Notes: generated from the letters alone by a model not told the origin. A stretch of DNA of 64,000 bases from UBA7374 sp049890275 (GCA_049890275.1 JBMHBT010000013.1:62001-126000), one strand, 5' to 3'. Positions 8,988-18,492 are shown, counted from the first letter of the stretch. Made by a program: numbers and translations.

Positions 8988-10919
8988 AACTCGTTTCTTT
9001 TCGTATTGTTCCCGGCCGAATGAGCTACGCCAGAATTTCCAGGGTAGGGCAGCCAGAAGAACAAAGATCAACTGACTGAGAATAAAGAATGCCATCCATT
9101 TGAAGCCACTATCGGTAAAGCCGTAACTATGCAGACCGACTCCGAGCAGGTTGGTGCCAAACCAGGACCAGGCAGTAATCATATTTCCACAGACCGCGAG
9201 TGCCATGAGTCCACGTTCGCGAAAGACGCCTCCCCATCGGGCATGCAGAAAGATGGCACACATCAGTACAATCATGAGCGCACCATTTTCTTTTGGATCC
9301 CAGCCCCAGAAGCGACCCCAGCTTTGGTCGCCCCAAATGCCTCCGAGAATTGTGCCGACCAGACTGAATAGAGCGGCAAAACAGGTAATGCCATAGACCA
9401 TTGCGCTGAGTGAGCGGGCAGCGTTACGGTCGAATGACTGGGTCAGGAGTCCTTTGAGAATGAAGAGGATGGCCAGTGCACCGGCAAAGAACATGGCTGA
9501 GTAACCGAAGGTGATAATGATTACGTGGGTGGCCAACCAGAAGTTGGAATCAAGTACGGCGCGCATCATTTCCAAAGTATCCCCACTCATTGCTAGGTGG
9601 TGGGCAATAATCAGAGTGGAAAAGCCGACCAGTGAGGCCATGCTTGCGCCGATCCCGTTTTTATAGATCCGCTCCAATAGGGTGCCCAGTAAGACAGCGC
9701 CCCAGCCGACAAAAACGGCGGAGGAATAGAGGTTGGTAACGGGTGGCCTGCCTTGAATATACATTCGTGAGAGAAGACCGTAGGTATGTAGAAGGAAAGT
9801 GAGAACAAGTAGCCAGAAGGCAGCACGACTGAGTTCATTCGGCCAGCGCAACCATGAGATGCAAACGATTAGAAAGATCAGCACGTAGAGCTGCATGGAC
9901 AGTGGAAAGACCTGGGCCCGATTGAAACTGCGCTCATAGTGAACCCTTCCGGCCTCTTTGGGATAGTCCGCAGTAAAGCGAGCGCGCATCTCGGCGACCG
10001 TCTGGTTGAAGCTTTCGCTGTCATTGCTTCGGTAGGCCTCGGTAAGCGCAGCATAGTTGTGTACATAGGGACTGATCCCTCGGCCATGGGTGGCGTCAAT
10101 CAGTTCTAAGCCGATATTTTTCCAGTCTTCCAATGGATCTGCCGGCGGCAGAGGTGGGACAAGTCGGAGGTGTGCGGTTTGCGAGAGGGCAAGATAGTTT
10201 TCGCCAAAGCCAATGAAGCGTTTGAGCGTGTAAGCATCGTAGTCTTTGCCCTGCTGCTGCGCACGGAGGGCTAGTAAGCCCGGTTGGACAATGGAACTAT
10301 AGTCTGCATATTCAGTGGCGATGTTGTCGAGGCGTTCGGCGTCGCTGGGTGGATGCAGTGAATGTAGTAGCTTGTGGTACAGAGTGATTCCGCGGCTCAG
10401 ATCGTCCAGTTGTTGCTCATATGCCTGACGCTTTTTCGGTTCGGGTTCGATCTGTTTGTGCAGCCGCTGAATCTCGGCGAGGTGGGGGAGTAGATCGTTG
10501 AATGCGTAGTAGCGCTCACCTGACTTTGCGAGGCCAGCAATACCTAAATCATCCGGAAATTCGATTTTGAAAACGGGATAAGTGTCGGCCAATTCCGGGC
10601 GCATGGTCAGGTCGGCAAACCATTCGATGGGCGAGAGAATTTTTCCGTCAACCGTTTCTACTTTTTGTCGACTCGCTAGGATGAGCAGCGCGTTGCGCGC
10701 CACGGAGTCGAGTGGCTTGATTCGCCCTCCTACCTGAACGGGTAATTCGGAGAAGGACGACAAGTTGAAAGTACTGTCTTCGCCCTGCGATGCAAAGTGC
10801 CTCCAGAAGATGAGGATGACAAGTAGCGCGACTATGCTGTAGATGATTTTTTTCACAACTGGTAATGAAGTATTACGCAGCAGTACGCTTGCGGAGGAAA
10901 CCACTGAAGTGGAGGGCAA
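8967..10919 (-). CDS. ccsA: Cytochrome c biogenesis protein CcsA (system II heme exporter/ligase subunit)
   Basis: Part of the CcsBA system, which exports heme and attaches it to apocytochromes c. The C-terminal half is a multi-helix membrane domain with the tryptophan-rich heme-handling (WWD) motif WGDQSWGRFWGWDPKENG near residues 528-545. The N-terminal half is a large soluble extension with one anchor helix (KIIYSIVALLVILIFW), as in fused or extended CcsA proteins. The stated start overlaps resB by 47 bases; a GTG at 10856, giving VKKIIYSIV, would remove the overlap and is a serious alternative. It forms an operon with resB and a lipoprotein gene. The dense cluster of cytochrome c genes at 18-30 kb is the obvious client set. 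Confidence 0.92.
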   Translation of the reverse strand: MPSTSVVSSASVLLRNTSLPVVKKIIYSIVALLVILIFWRHFASQGEDSTFNLSSFSELPVQVGGRIKPLDSVARNALLILASRQKVETVDGKILSPIEWFADLTMRPELADTYPVFKIEFPDDLGIAGLAKSGERYYAFNDLLPHLAEIQRLHKQIEPEPKKRQAYEQQLDDLSRGITLYHKLLHSLHPPSDAERLDNIATEYADYSSIVQPGLLALRAQQQGKDYDAYTLKRFIGFGENYLALSQTAHLRLVPPLPPADPLEDWKNIGLELIDATHGRGISPYVHNYAALTEAYRSNDSESFNQTVAEMRARFTADYPKEAGRVHYERSFNRAQVFPLSMQLYVLIFLIVCISWLRWPNELSRAAFWLLVLTFLLHTYGLLSRMYIQGRPPVTNLYSSAVFVGWGAVLLGTLLERIYKNGIGASMASLVGFSTLIIAHHLAMSGDTLEMMRAVLDSNFWLATHVIIITFGYSAMFFAGALAILFILKGLLTQSFDRNAARSLSAMVYGITCFAALFSLVGTILGGIWGDQSWGRFWGWDPKENGALMIVLMCAIFLHARWGGVFRERGLMALAVCGNMITAWSWFGTNLLGVGLHSYGFTDSGFKWMAFFILSQLIFVLLAALPWKFWRSSFGREQYEKKRVLIAGTS

Positions 10920-12045
10920 ATTGATAGCTCATACCGAAGCCCATGAGCAGTACGCTTACGTAGGGCAGTAACCAGCCGGGGTTGCGGACAACCTGTAAGA
11001 TTGTCGTTTGCTCATCCTGAGAAAAAGAGGCTTGGTAGAAGGTCAGTCCGGCGTAGCGAAGCGGGTGGTTCATATAGATCAGGGCTTTGGTAGCGGCGCT
11101 GGAATCATGTGGATGGACGATGACTTCGCTGGAGAAATTAAAGGGAATCTCAGTGCCCGGGTAGCGGTCGTGGGTGAAGTCGATGAGTTCGACATCGAAG
11201 GGATGATAGTAGCGCTGAAAGCGAAGTGCGATTTCCCAGGACTGATCGCCGGTTGAGACTGTTTGGGGCGGAAAGCGTTCGTCAATGAGGTTGGAGACCA
11301 GCCACGTACCAAGACTGCCCTCTGGGCCGAAGACCTCGATATAAGCAGTGGCCGCATTGACCTCATTGTCAGAGTAGTCCATCGGTCGCGGTACCACTTG
11401 GATGTTCATTTTAGGACCTGCGCCTTGGGTTGCCGGCGATTGTACGGCACCTTTTCCCTGAATGAGCTGGGCATTGGGATAATAGCTGAGTGTCCGGATG
11501 CTGAGGGGAGAATTCGGTACGGCGATCGTCTTAGCGGGCTTGAGTGCGTCGGTTGGAATACTGTGTACGGTATCCTGCTCGGGATGACTGCGGTCAATAA
11601 AGGCCAGTTCATTTTCCTGATAGGAAAAGCTGTAATTACTACGACCCTTTTCATCGATGGCCATTTTACTCTCTACAGAAAGAATATCGGTTAATAGCTC
11701 GCTTACGAGAAGGGTGATGAGCCCGATGTGGATCGCATGGATGCCCAGCTTGCTCCACTTGGCTTTAAATCGTGTGAGAAAGGCAGCACTGAGGTTTACG
11801 AGTAGAAGGCCGCCAAGAGTATAACCGCCGGGCATTGGAATACGCAGCCAGTACAGTTTTTCATAGCCCGCCCAAACCTGCGGATAGCTCCATACGACGA
11901 GGAAGCTTTCAAAATAATCCTTCTGTGTTTTCCAGATACCGGTCTCCACTTGTGCAAGTGTTCCGAAAAAAATCAGCACCATCGACAACGACAGTAACAC
12001 AACCGTCAGTCTCAGAGATGAGAGGGCCTTGGAAATGGCTTTCAC
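10873..12045 (-). CDS. resB: ResB/CcsB-like cytochrome c biogenesis protein
   Basis: A 390-residue membrane protein of the ResB family, partner of CcsA in system II cytochrome c maturation. The N-terminus SLRLTVVLLSLSMVLIFFGT and the following VETGIWKTQKDYFESF are characteristic of ResB. Further helices occur near residues 75-115 and a last one near the C-terminus (PYVSVLLMGFGMSYQFAL). Between them lies a large periplasmic domain ending with MNHPLRYAGLTFYQASF, a typical ResB segment thought to hold apocytochrome or heme. It sits between an upstream lipoprotein gene (2 bases away) and ccsA, all on the minus strand, so the three are almost surely co-transcribed. Confidence 0.92.
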   Translation of the reverse strand: MKAISKALSSLRLTVVLLSLSMVLIFFGTLAQVETGIWKTQKDYFESFLVVWSYPQVWAGYEKLYWLRIPMPGGYTLGGLLLVNLSAAFLTRFKAKWSKLGIHAIHIGLITLLVSELLTDILSVESKMAIDEKGRSNYSFSYQENELAFIDRSHPEQDTVHSIPTDALKPAKTIAVPNSPLSIRTLSYYPNAQLIQGKGAVQSPATQGAGPKMNIQVVPRPMDYSDNEVNAATAYIEVFGPEGSLGTWLVSNLIDERFPPQTVSTGDQSWEIALRFQRYYHPFDVELIDFTHDRYPGTEIPFNFSSEVIVHPHDSSAATKALIYMNHPLRYAGLTFYQASFSQDEQTTILQVVRNPGWLLPYVSVLLMGFGMSYQFALHFSGFLRKRTAA

Positions 12046-12047
12046 AA

Positions 12048-12713
12048 TTAGTGGTGTGTGTCCTCGATTTGAATCGAATCAAGGAATGTTTTAAAATTAT
12101 CTTCCTGTGCTAAAGTAGCGTCGCTCGGGCCTTTCATCTTGAAGAACCAGGTGCTGCCGTGAAAGGGAAGGATTCCGGCGATGATACTTTGTTCAGGGCC
12201 GGCCAGTTTGACGAACCGTCCCTTGTGGTTGGAAATGTACTGCGGTGTTGCAATCGAATCAATGTCAGCTTCCGGGTAAGCCTCCAGACCCACTTGTCCG
12301 GCCCATCGGTTGATGTTAGCCGCAAGGCCACCGACATCTCCGGGGAAGGTTAATGCCGTGACTTCGATGGTCCCGAAGGCGCCGGAAATCTGGAGGTTGG
12401 CTTTCCTCATGCCCTTGGCTCCGAGGTCCTGCCATCCAGTCGGCAGAGTATAACTCAAGTCGGGAGCGGCATCTGCGGCAGCTTGCATGCCCGGGAGCAT
12501 ACGCATACCACCACTGGTTGTTTCGGTGCTCGGTTGTGCCGATGTTTCGCCGCTTGTTTGTGCCGGCGCGGTTGGCTTAGCGTAGTTGCGCTCTTCCTTC
12601 GGTATAGAGTAGCTGGTTGGTTCATTCTTTTCGCAGCCGGAAAAGAGTAGAGCAGCGATTGTTCCGATAACAAGGAGTACGGAAAATGGAACAGGCGTGG
12701 TAGGAGATCTCAT
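12048..12713 (-). CDS. Predicted lipoprotein, unknown function, first gene of the resB-ccsA operon
   Basis: A 221-residue protein with a lipoprotein signal peptide: hydrophobic VLLVIGTIAALLF followed by the lipobox LFSGC, so Cys27 should be lipidated. A Ser/Thr/Pro-rich linker (about 28-65) leads into a compact domain beginning LSYTLPTGWQDLGAKGMRKA and including FPGDVGGLAANINRWAGQVG, a pattern of small beta-rich periplasmic domains. I do not recognise the family. Its position two bases before resB suggests a role in cytochrome c assembly or in the same envelope process, but that is inference. It could equally be an unrelated lineage-specific gene sharing the promoter. Confidence 0.75.
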   Translation of the reverse strand: MRSPTTPVPFSVLLVIGTIAALLFSGCEKNEPTSYSIPKEERNYAKPTAPAQTSGETSAQPSTETTSGGMRMLPGMQAAADAAPDLSYTLPTGWQDLGAKGMRKANLQISGAFGTIEVTALTFPGDVGGLAANINRWAGQVGLEAYPEADIDSIATPQYISNHKGRFVKLAGPEQSIIAGILPFHGSTWFFKMKGPSDATLAQEDNFKTFLDSIQIEDTHH

Positions 12714-12794
12714 GATTAGATAAGGGTATACACAATTTTAAAGAGTCAACTGATTCGGATGAATGCGGCTCTTTCTTCTCTGTATAGTATACTG

Positions 12795-13898
12795 CTAGTT
12801 GTTAAAACGGAAGAGTGCTACATCACCATCTTGGAATGCATAGTCTTTGCCCTCGAGCCGATATTTTCCGGCTTCGCGTGCACCCGCTGTACTGCCTGCG
12901 GCAACGAGGTCTTCATAGGAGACAACATCCGCCTTAATGAAGCCTTTTTCGAAGTCTGTATGGATCACGCCGGCACAGGCGGGTGCCTTCATGCCGAGTC
13001 GGAAAGTCCAGGCCCGCACTTCCTGCTCTCCAGCGGTAAAGTAGGAGGCCAGTCCGAGCAATTGGTAAGTGGCTCGAATCAATAGGGAAACTCCCGAATC
13101 TTTTACCCCGAGGCTCTCCAGATACTCGGCTGCCTCAGGCGGATCAAAGTCAATCAACTCGGCCTCAACGGATGCGGAGATCACGCAAATACCCGCGCCG
13201 TGGTTATCCCGTGCATATTCCTCCACGGTGGCTACATGGGGGTTGGCCGAATGATCGGCCAGATCACCTTCGGCTACGTTGCAGGCGTAGAGCACGGGTT
13301 TAGCCGAGAGTAAGCAGAGGCGTTTGAGGACAACTTGTTCCTCTTCGCTTATATCTAGGGTAACCGCTGGCTTTGTTTCGTTCAGATGGGGCAGAAGTCG
13401 ATCGATGAGGGACACGTTTTCAGCTGCTTCCTTATCGCCTCCTCGGGCCTTTTTAACGCACTTTTCTTTTTGGCTTTCGAGTGAGGTGATATCTGCCAAA
13501 ATCAACTCGGTATTGATGACTTCAATATCCCGCAGTGGGTCGACTCCACCCATGTTATGGATGACGTCATCATCCACAAAGCAGCGTACGACGTGTACAA
13601 TGGCATCAACCTCACGAATATTCGCGAGGAACTTGTTGCCAAGGCCTTCGCCCTTACTGGCACCTTCAACGAGTCCGGCGATATCGACGAACTCGATGGC
13701 AGCAGGCACCACTTTATTGGTCTTGGCGATGGCCCGCAGCGGTTCGAGCCGGTCATCCGGAACGAGTACCACGCCGACGTTGGGATCAATCGTGCAGAAT
13801 GGGTAATTGGCCGACTCAGCCTTTCGGGTGCGAGTCAGTGCGTTGAAGAGAGTACTTTTGCCAACATTGGGCAGACCTACGATACCTGCTTGGAGCAT
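12795..13898 (-). CDS. ychF: Ribosome-binding ATPase YchF
   Basis: A 367-residue member of the Obg-like P-loop family (YchF/OLA1), which binds ribosomes and prefers ATP over GTP. Visible motifs: G1 GLPNVGKSTLFNALT (residues 8-22), G3-like DIAGLVEGASKGEGLGNKF, a coiled-coil helical insert around residues 130-190, the altered G4 region YACNVAEGD, and the C-terminal TGS domain with RAWTFRLGMKAPACAGVIH and DFEKGFIKADVVSYEDL. Length matches the family (about 363). It is monocistronic and divergent from the glcD-like gene. A palindromic GTATAGTATAC lies just beyond its stop codon at 12782-12792. Confidence 0.95.
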   Translation of the reverse strand: MLQAGIVGLPNVGKSTLFNALTRTRKAESANYPFCTIDPNVGVVLVPDDRLEPLRAIAKTNKVVPAAIEFVDIAGLVEGASKGEGLGNKFLANIREVDAIVHVVRCFVDDDVIHNMGGVDPLRDIEVINTELILADITSLESQKEKCVKKARGGDKEAAENVSLIDRLLPHLNETKPAVTLDISEEEQVVLKRLCLLSAKPVLYACNVAEGDLADHSANPHVATVEEYARDNHGAGICVISASVEAELIDFDPPEAAEYLESLGVKDSGVSLLIRATYQLLGLASYFTAGEQEVRAWTFRLGMKAPACAGVIHTDFEKGFIKADVVSYEDLVAAGSTAGAREAGKYRLEGKDYAFQDGDVALFRFNN

Positions 13899-13992
13899 AT
13901 TTGTGAGAAGATGGTGACAGCTTTGCTCTGGGCAATGATAAACGTTGCGGAGTATTGCGCCGGAGCAATTCGATTGTTTAGTTTGTGTTCTT

Positions 13993-15456
13993 ATGTCGAA
14001 ACGGGGCGATTCAAAACATACGAATAAAGTTCAGGTCAATGCACTGCGCGCGCTCCGCCGTAAACTGCCCGGGCGCGTATACACAGATGATGACAGCTGT
14101 TTTGCAGCCTCAATGGATAATCTTCGGCTCTCTTTTCTTCCGGACGCAGTGATTCGTGTCGAACAAGCTGCAGAGGCGGGTCTGGCGCTGGAAGTCGCGC
14201 ACAAGTACGAGGTGCCGGTGACCGCTCGTGGGGCGGGTTCCTCCGCAACTGGTTCAGCGGTTCCCTTGCGCGGCGGCTGGGTACTCGATCTCTCCGCTTT
14301 GAATAGCATACAAATCGATCCGCTCGGGCGTATGGCTACCGTAGGTGCCGGAGTGGTTACGGCCGACTTGCAGGCCAAAGTGGAGGCGCAGGGTTTATTT
14401 TATCCGCCGGATCCATCTTCTAAGAAATATTCAACCATTGGGGGCAATATTGCTTGTAACGCGGGAGGGATGCGCTGTGTGAAATACGGAGTCACTCGGG
14501 ATTATGTGGTGGCTCTTGAGGGTTTTTTTGCGAATGGTCAACCAGCCAAGCTCGGTTTGCCTTTAAAGAAATATGTTTCCGGTTTCAACTTGCGCGACCT
14601 CTGGATTGGGTCGGAGGGCACTCTGGGTATCATTACCTCAGCAACAGTACGTCTGGTATCATTGCCGAAAAAACGCTGGGCAGGGATGTTTGCGTTTGGC
14701 AATGAGCGGGCGGCTTTGCGGGCGGTTGCCGGCTTACTTCAGGCCGGTATTCAGCCTTCGATTCTTGAGTTTCTCGATCGCCAGTCCGTTGCCTGTGCTG
14801 AAAAGTACAGTGGCGGTGCTTTGTTTCCGGGTCACTCCCGTTCGTCTCTTCTTTTAATTGAATTGGATGGAACGGCTGCTGAAGTTCGCTCCCAGCGTTC
14901 GGATTTACTTTCCTTTCTCCAAGAGCGTGCTCTCGGCTGGAAGGAGGCTCGCTCGGCAGCGCAAGCAGAGAAGCTCTGGCAGGTGCGCCGTACCTGTTCG
15001 CAATCGATGTATTCTTTGGCCGATACAAAGCTCAATGAGGATGTGGTTGTGCCTCTGGATCGCCAAGCTGAGTTGATTGCCTTCACTCTCGAATTAAAAA
15101 AACAGATTGGGCTGCCCACCCCGACCTATGGTCATGCGGGGGATGGCAATCTTCATGTTCACATCATGTACAACCGGAGTGTTGCCGACGAAGCGAAACG
15201 AGCCCGCAAAGGTATTCAGCAATTGATGCAAAAAGTGGTCTCCTTAGGTGGAGTCATTACGGGTGAGCACGGCATCGGGCTGGCTAAAATACCATTTATG
15301 GAGATGCAGCACAGTGCTGCGGAAATTGAAGCTATGCAGGCAATTAAGCAGGCGTTGGATCCCAAGGGTATTCTCAATCCGGGAAAAATTTTTGAAACCT
15401 TCGAAGTCTGGGATCATACTCCCGAAGACGTGCGATTTCCTTGGGACCATCGCTGA
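13993..15456 (+). CDS. FAD-linked oxidase, GlcD/D-lactate dehydrogenase-like
   Basis: A 487-residue flavoprotein of the FAD_binding_4 / FAD-oxidase_C family (glycolate oxidase subunit GlcD, D-lactate and D-2-hydroxyacid dehydrogenases). The FAD-binding half shows PVTARGAGSSATGSAVP and GGNIACNAGGMRCVKYG. The C-terminal half has TYGHAGDGNLHVHIMYN, GGVITGEHGIGLAKIPFM and LDPKGILNPGKIFE. An upstream in-frame start exists at 13945, but ATG 13993 (MSKRGDSK) is close to the usual N-terminus and leaves room for a promoter facing ychF. No glcE or glcF homologue follows, so a stand-alone 2-hydroxyacid dehydrogenase donating to quinone is more likely than a GlcDEF complex. Substrate unknown. Confidence 0.88.
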   Translation: MSKRGDSKHTNKVQVNALRALRRKLPGRVYTDDDSCFAASMDNLRLSFLPDAVIRVEQAAEAGLALEVAHKYEVPVTARGAGSSATGSAVPLRGGWVLDLSALNSIQIDPLGRMATVGAGVVTADLQAKVEAQGLFYPPDPSSKKYSTIGGNIACNAGGMRCVKYGVTRDYVVALEGFFANGQPAKLGLPLKKYVSGFNLRDLWIGSEGTLGIITSATVRLVSLPKKRWAGMFAFGNERAALRAVAGLLQAGIQPSILEFLDRQSVACAEKYSGGALFPGHSRSSLLLIELDGTAAEVRSQRSDLLSFLQERALGWKEARSAAQAEKLWQVRRTCSQSMYSLADTKLNEDVVVPLDRQAELIAFTLELKKQIGLPTPTYGHAGDGNLHVHIMYNRSVADEAKRARKGIQQLMQKVVSLGGVITGEHGIGLAKIPFMEMQHSAAEIEAMQAIKQALDPKGILNPGKIFETFEVWDHTPEDVRFPWDHR

Positions 15457-15484
15457 GGGATAAACCACAAATATTTCTTTCATC

Positions 15485-15814
15485 ATGCAAGCGGAACTGC
15501 GTATTGGATGGACAACGATCGGGAGCCAAGAGGCAGGGGAAAAGCTGGCCCGTGATCTGGTCGGTGCCGGTTTAGCTGCTTGTGTACAGATTGAATCGCT
15601 GGTCGGTTCTATCTATCGCTGGGAGGGCGCAGTTCGGCAAGATCCGGAGTGGCGGCTGACGGTGAAGTTCTCTGCGGACAAAGCGGATTGCTTGGAGGCA
15701 TGGATAAATGAAAAGCATCCTTATGCATGTCCGCAGTGGATAGTTGTTCGTCCGGAGCAGGTCTCTGCCGGCTACCTCAACTGGGCGACCGGGCAAGGTC
15801 CCTTGGGAGAATGA
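15485..15814 (+). CDS. cutA: Divalent-cation tolerance protein CutA
   Basis: A 109-residue small cytoplasmic protein of the CutA1 family, which forms a very stable trimer with a ferredoxin-like fold related to PII. The family pattern is easily seen: an N-terminal beta strand RIGWTTIGSQEAGEKLA, the central GAGLAACVQI, then SIYRWEGAV, WRLTVKFSADK and HPYACPQWIVV. It starts 28 bases after the GlcD-like gene and may be co-transcribed with it. Its biological role is debated despite the name. Its nearness to a heavy-metal ATPase (500 bases downstream) is suggestive, but a reverse gene lies between. Confidence 0.92.
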   Translation: MQAELRIGWTTIGSQEAGEKLARDLVGAGLAACVQIESLVGSIYRWEGAVRQDPEWRLTVKFSADKADCLEAWINEKHPYACPQWIVVRPEQVSAGYLNWATGQGPLGE

Positions 15815-15833
15815 GGGATGGGCCCTTCCGCTC

Positions 15834-16304
15834 CTAAAGAAGCGGTTCTATGTTTACCAGTTGTGCGCCAATAAGATTATAGTCGGCACGGGCGTTGGCT
15901 GGAAGAAAAGCTTCTTTCTGAGGATTGAGCATACGGCCTTCGATTTCTACGAAAATATCCGTTGATTGATAACCCGGAGCGCTGAGTCGTGCAGTGTAAA
16001 GACCAGTGGGCAGTTGATCGGGGCCAATGGGTACAAGGTTGCGACCTATTTTTAGGTTTTCAACAGAGTAGACCGACGTTTTCACGGCATTCAAAAAGTC
16101 TATGCGAGCGCCCGGGCCATTTTTCCCATAGCGGGCAAATCGCATAGCGCCCTCGTCATTATAGCGGATACCAACGTGGAGAACGCCTGGGCTGCGTTCT
16201 GTTGCAGTCGGGCCCAGAATGATGAAGAGCGCACCGACCGAGCCAGTGAGAAGGAGAAGTGTGAGGACTACGAGGTTGCCCTTGAGGTGGAAGCGGTTTG
16301 GCAT
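15834..16304 (-). CDS. Membrane-anchored protein of unknown function next to the P-type ATPase
   Basis: A protein of 156 residues from the start used here (MPNRFHLKG). An alternative upstream ATG at 16343 would add 13 residues but overlap the divergent ATPase gene. One transmembrane segment (NLVVLTLLLLTGSVGALFII, about residues 9-28) is followed by an extracytoplasmic domain. The part LPTGLYTARLSAPGYQSTD looks like the surface-layer or carboxypeptidase-regulatory type of beta-sandwich, where a 'G-Y-Y-x-A-R-L-x-A-P-G-Y' pattern is common. I considered FixH, because the neighbour resembles FixI, but the FixH signature is not visible. The function is unknown. Start codons of the two divergent genes are only 11 bases apart, so at least one promoter lies inside the other gene. 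Confidence 0.65.
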   Translation of the reverse strand: MPNRFHLKGNLVVLTLLLLTGSVGALFIILGPTATERSPGVLHVGIRYNDEGAMRFARYGKNGPGARIDFLNAVKTSVYSVENLKIGRNLVPIGPDQLPTGLYTARLSAPGYQSTDIFVEIEGRMLNPQKEAFLPANARADYNLIGAQLVNIEPLL

Positions 16305-16315
16305 GTCGTTTCTGA

Positions 16316-18328
16316 ATGTTGATGGGAATGAGGGTTGTGCCAAACAAAGAAGCGAGTTTTTCCGGTGATTTTATCAGTTGCGGGCCTGGGAATGGTGCTT
16401 GCGATGATTTGGACGTGCGTTTGTCGCGTGGATGGCTGCGTGTCGGCATCGCTGCGGTATTTGCGGGGCAGGGTATGGCGCTTTCGCTGGCTTTGAGTAT
16501 GACCCCACCGGAACTGGGGACTTGGGCGTACTGGCTCTTGCATGGAGGGTTGGCTTTTTCTTCCTTGATTGTAATGATCTTTCTCGGTGGGCCGTTATTT
16601 GCTGCTACACTGGCCATGATACGTGAGCGCCGCCTGTCCATTGAGGGTTTGTTCTGTTTGAGTTTACTCGGCGCATTTTTTGGTTCTTTGGCCGGATCGA
16701 TAACAGGATCGGGTTCGGTTTACTACGAGGTGGTAGCGATCGTTGTAGCGATTTATACAATTGGCAGAATGCTAGGGGAACGCTCGCAGGCCCGTGCTTT
16801 GACGGAGCGGGATCGGGTGCGGGAACGGTTTGATCAGGCAGAGGTTTGGCGAGAGGATCAATGGATTGAGGTCAGCTTATTGGAAGTTTCACCAAAGGAT
16901 CGGGTTCGGACCGGGCCGGGAGGAGCATTCACTGTCGATGGAATCATTTTGTCCGGGGATGGTTATGTTCAGGAGACGGCGATGACGGGGGAGCCGTTGC
17001 CGGTCGTGCGGCATCCCGGTGAGTCCATCAAGGCGGGTACTTGGTCAATTGATGGCGATTTTGAAGTTTTAGTGACTGCCTCAGTGGGCAGCCGAGAACT
17101 GGATACTATCTTGGAGACGGTGGATTCATTGGGTGGGCGACCTTCAGCAATGCAGCATTTGGCAAATCGTCTGATTGGCTGGTTTCTTCCGGTTGTGGCT
17201 GGGACGAGTGCCTTGACCGCGTTTTATTGGTGGTTCGCTGCCAGTTGGGTTGAGTCTGTGTTGAATAGTATGGCGGTTTTGCTCGTAGCTTGTCCCTGCG
17301 CGCTGGGTTTGGCGACACCAGTAGCTGTTTGGCAGGGGCTTTTTCGTCTAGCGAAAATGGGCATGGTCAGTCGTGATGGCGCCTTGGTGGATGCTTTAGC
17401 CGAAACGAAGCATATCTTCTTTGATAAGACAGGTACTTTAAGCGAGGGAGTCTTTCGAGTGACGGAGTTTGCGCTGGTTCCAGCATGGCAGGGCCGTCGT
17501 GTTGCCTTGTGTGAGGCCATATATGGAGTCGAGTCTCGTTTGGATCATCCTGTTGCGCGGTCGCTAGTGGCTTATCTGAGGGATGATTATGCGAATGGGG
17601 TATCGGTCTGTGAAAAATTATCGATCCTTCCGGGAAGGGGTGTGGAGGCATCGACTGCAATCGGAGCAATGCGAATCGGAGAAGCAGATCTTTGTCCGCA
17701 GGTGAATCATGAATCGATTCTTGGAGTATTAAGAGAATCCGGTGGTAAGCGGGTGTTTGTTTTTGTAGAAGGTGATTTAGCCGCGGTACTTGTCCTCCGC
17801 GAGGGATTACGAGCAGGCTTGTCCTGTTTATTCAATGACCTCAACGATCTAAATGTGGAGACGACTGTGTTGACAGGAGACCCCAATCCGCAAATCCGTT
17901 TGCCGGAGGGTGTATGTCTGCAGTCGGGATGTCGTGCGGAAGAAAAGGAATCGATTGTTCGATCTTCAATGAAGTCAGGGGCTTATCCGGTTGTCGTTGG
18001 TGATGGAATTAATGACGTTTCCGCAATGTCAGCGGCTGCGGCTTCACTATCGATGGGAAGTGGCACTCCATTGACCCGCTCGACAGCCTCGGCTCAGTTG
18101 ATGGGGGATCAGATCAACAACATCCCCAGAGCGATTCGCCTGGCTCGTGAAATTCGCAGTCGTTTACGGGGAAATTTATACTACGCTACGGTTTACAATC
18201 TATTGGGAATGGGCTTCGCAGCAACCGGATACTTACATCCGGTGGTTGCTGCTTTGATCATGCTTATATCCAGTTTTTGGGTAACGGCTCGTGTTCTCGC
18301 ACTAAAAACCGGTTATAACGACGATTAA
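16316..18328 (+). CDS. Heavy-metal (copper-type) P1B ATPase, FixI/CcoI/CopA-like
   Basis: A 670-residue membrane pump driven by ATP. Visible motifs: TGE (TGEPLPV, T224) in the actuator domain, the metal-site CPC (C326-P-C) in a membrane helix of type ACPCALGLATPV, the phosphorylation motif DKTGTLSEG (D370), the P1B-specific HP (LDHPVA) and the hinge GDGINDVSAMSAA (G562). CPC with this layout points to Cu(I) or Ag(I). No N-terminal HMA domain with CxxC is present; only C22 and C29 lie in the short leader. FixI/CcoI pumps supply copper to cbb3 oxidase, and a cbb3 operon with ccoS starts 9 kb downstream, so that role is plausible. General copper export is the alternative. Several ATGs (16316, 16322, 16328) could serve as start. 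Confidence 0.88.
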   Translation: MLMGMRVVPNKEASFSGDFISCGPGNGACDDLDVRLSRGWLRVGIAAVFAGQGMALSLALSMTPPELGTWAYWLLHGGLAFSSLIVMIFLGGPLFAATLAMIRERRLSIEGLFCLSLLGAFFGSLAGSITGSGSVYYEVVAIVVAIYTIGRMLGERSQARALTERDRVRERFDQAEVWREDQWIEVSLLEVSPKDRVRTGPGGAFTVDGIILSGDGYVQETAMTGEPLPVVRHPGESIKAGTWSIDGDFEVLVTASVGSRELDTILETVDSLGGRPSAMQHLANRLIGWFLPVVAGTSALTAFYWWFAASWVESVLNSMAVLLVACPCALGLATPVAVWQGLFRLAKMGMVSRDGALVDALAETKHIFFDKTGTLSEGVFRVTEFALVPAWQGRRVALCEAIYGVESRLDHPVARSLVAYLRDDYANGVSVCEKLSILPGRGVEASTAIGAMRIGEADLCPQVNHESILGVLRESGGKRVFVFVEGDLAAVLVLREGLRAGLSCLFNDLNDLNVETTVLTGDPNPQIRLPEGVCLQSGCRAEEKESIVRSSMKSGAYPVVVGDGINDVSAMSAAAASLSMGSGTPLTRSTASAQLMGDQINNIPRAIRLAREIRSRLRGNLYYATVYNLLGMGFAATGYLHPVVAALIMLISSFWVTARVLALKTGYNDD

Positions 18329-18492
18329 TTAACTGCATCTTCTTGGCTAATGAATGACGGCAGAGTTTATGCCACCGTTGCCAGAGGGTTCTTTATGGTT
18401 TTTACATCCTCTTCACGAAACAAGTTTTTCAACGTTTACGAAAAAACAATTGCCATATTACAGATCGGTACTTTAACAACCGCATTGAATTG

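Noticed and set aside
15834..16304. Calling the protein beside the ATPase FixH
   Set aside because: It has one helix and lies next to a FixI-like gene, but the FixH sequence pattern is not visible and it is on the opposite strand.
18329..18492. Promoter or FNR-type site ahead of the respiratory operon
   Set aside because: TTGCCA and TTTACA-like hexamers occur, but no pair with good spacing and no TTGAT-N4-ATCAA box was found.
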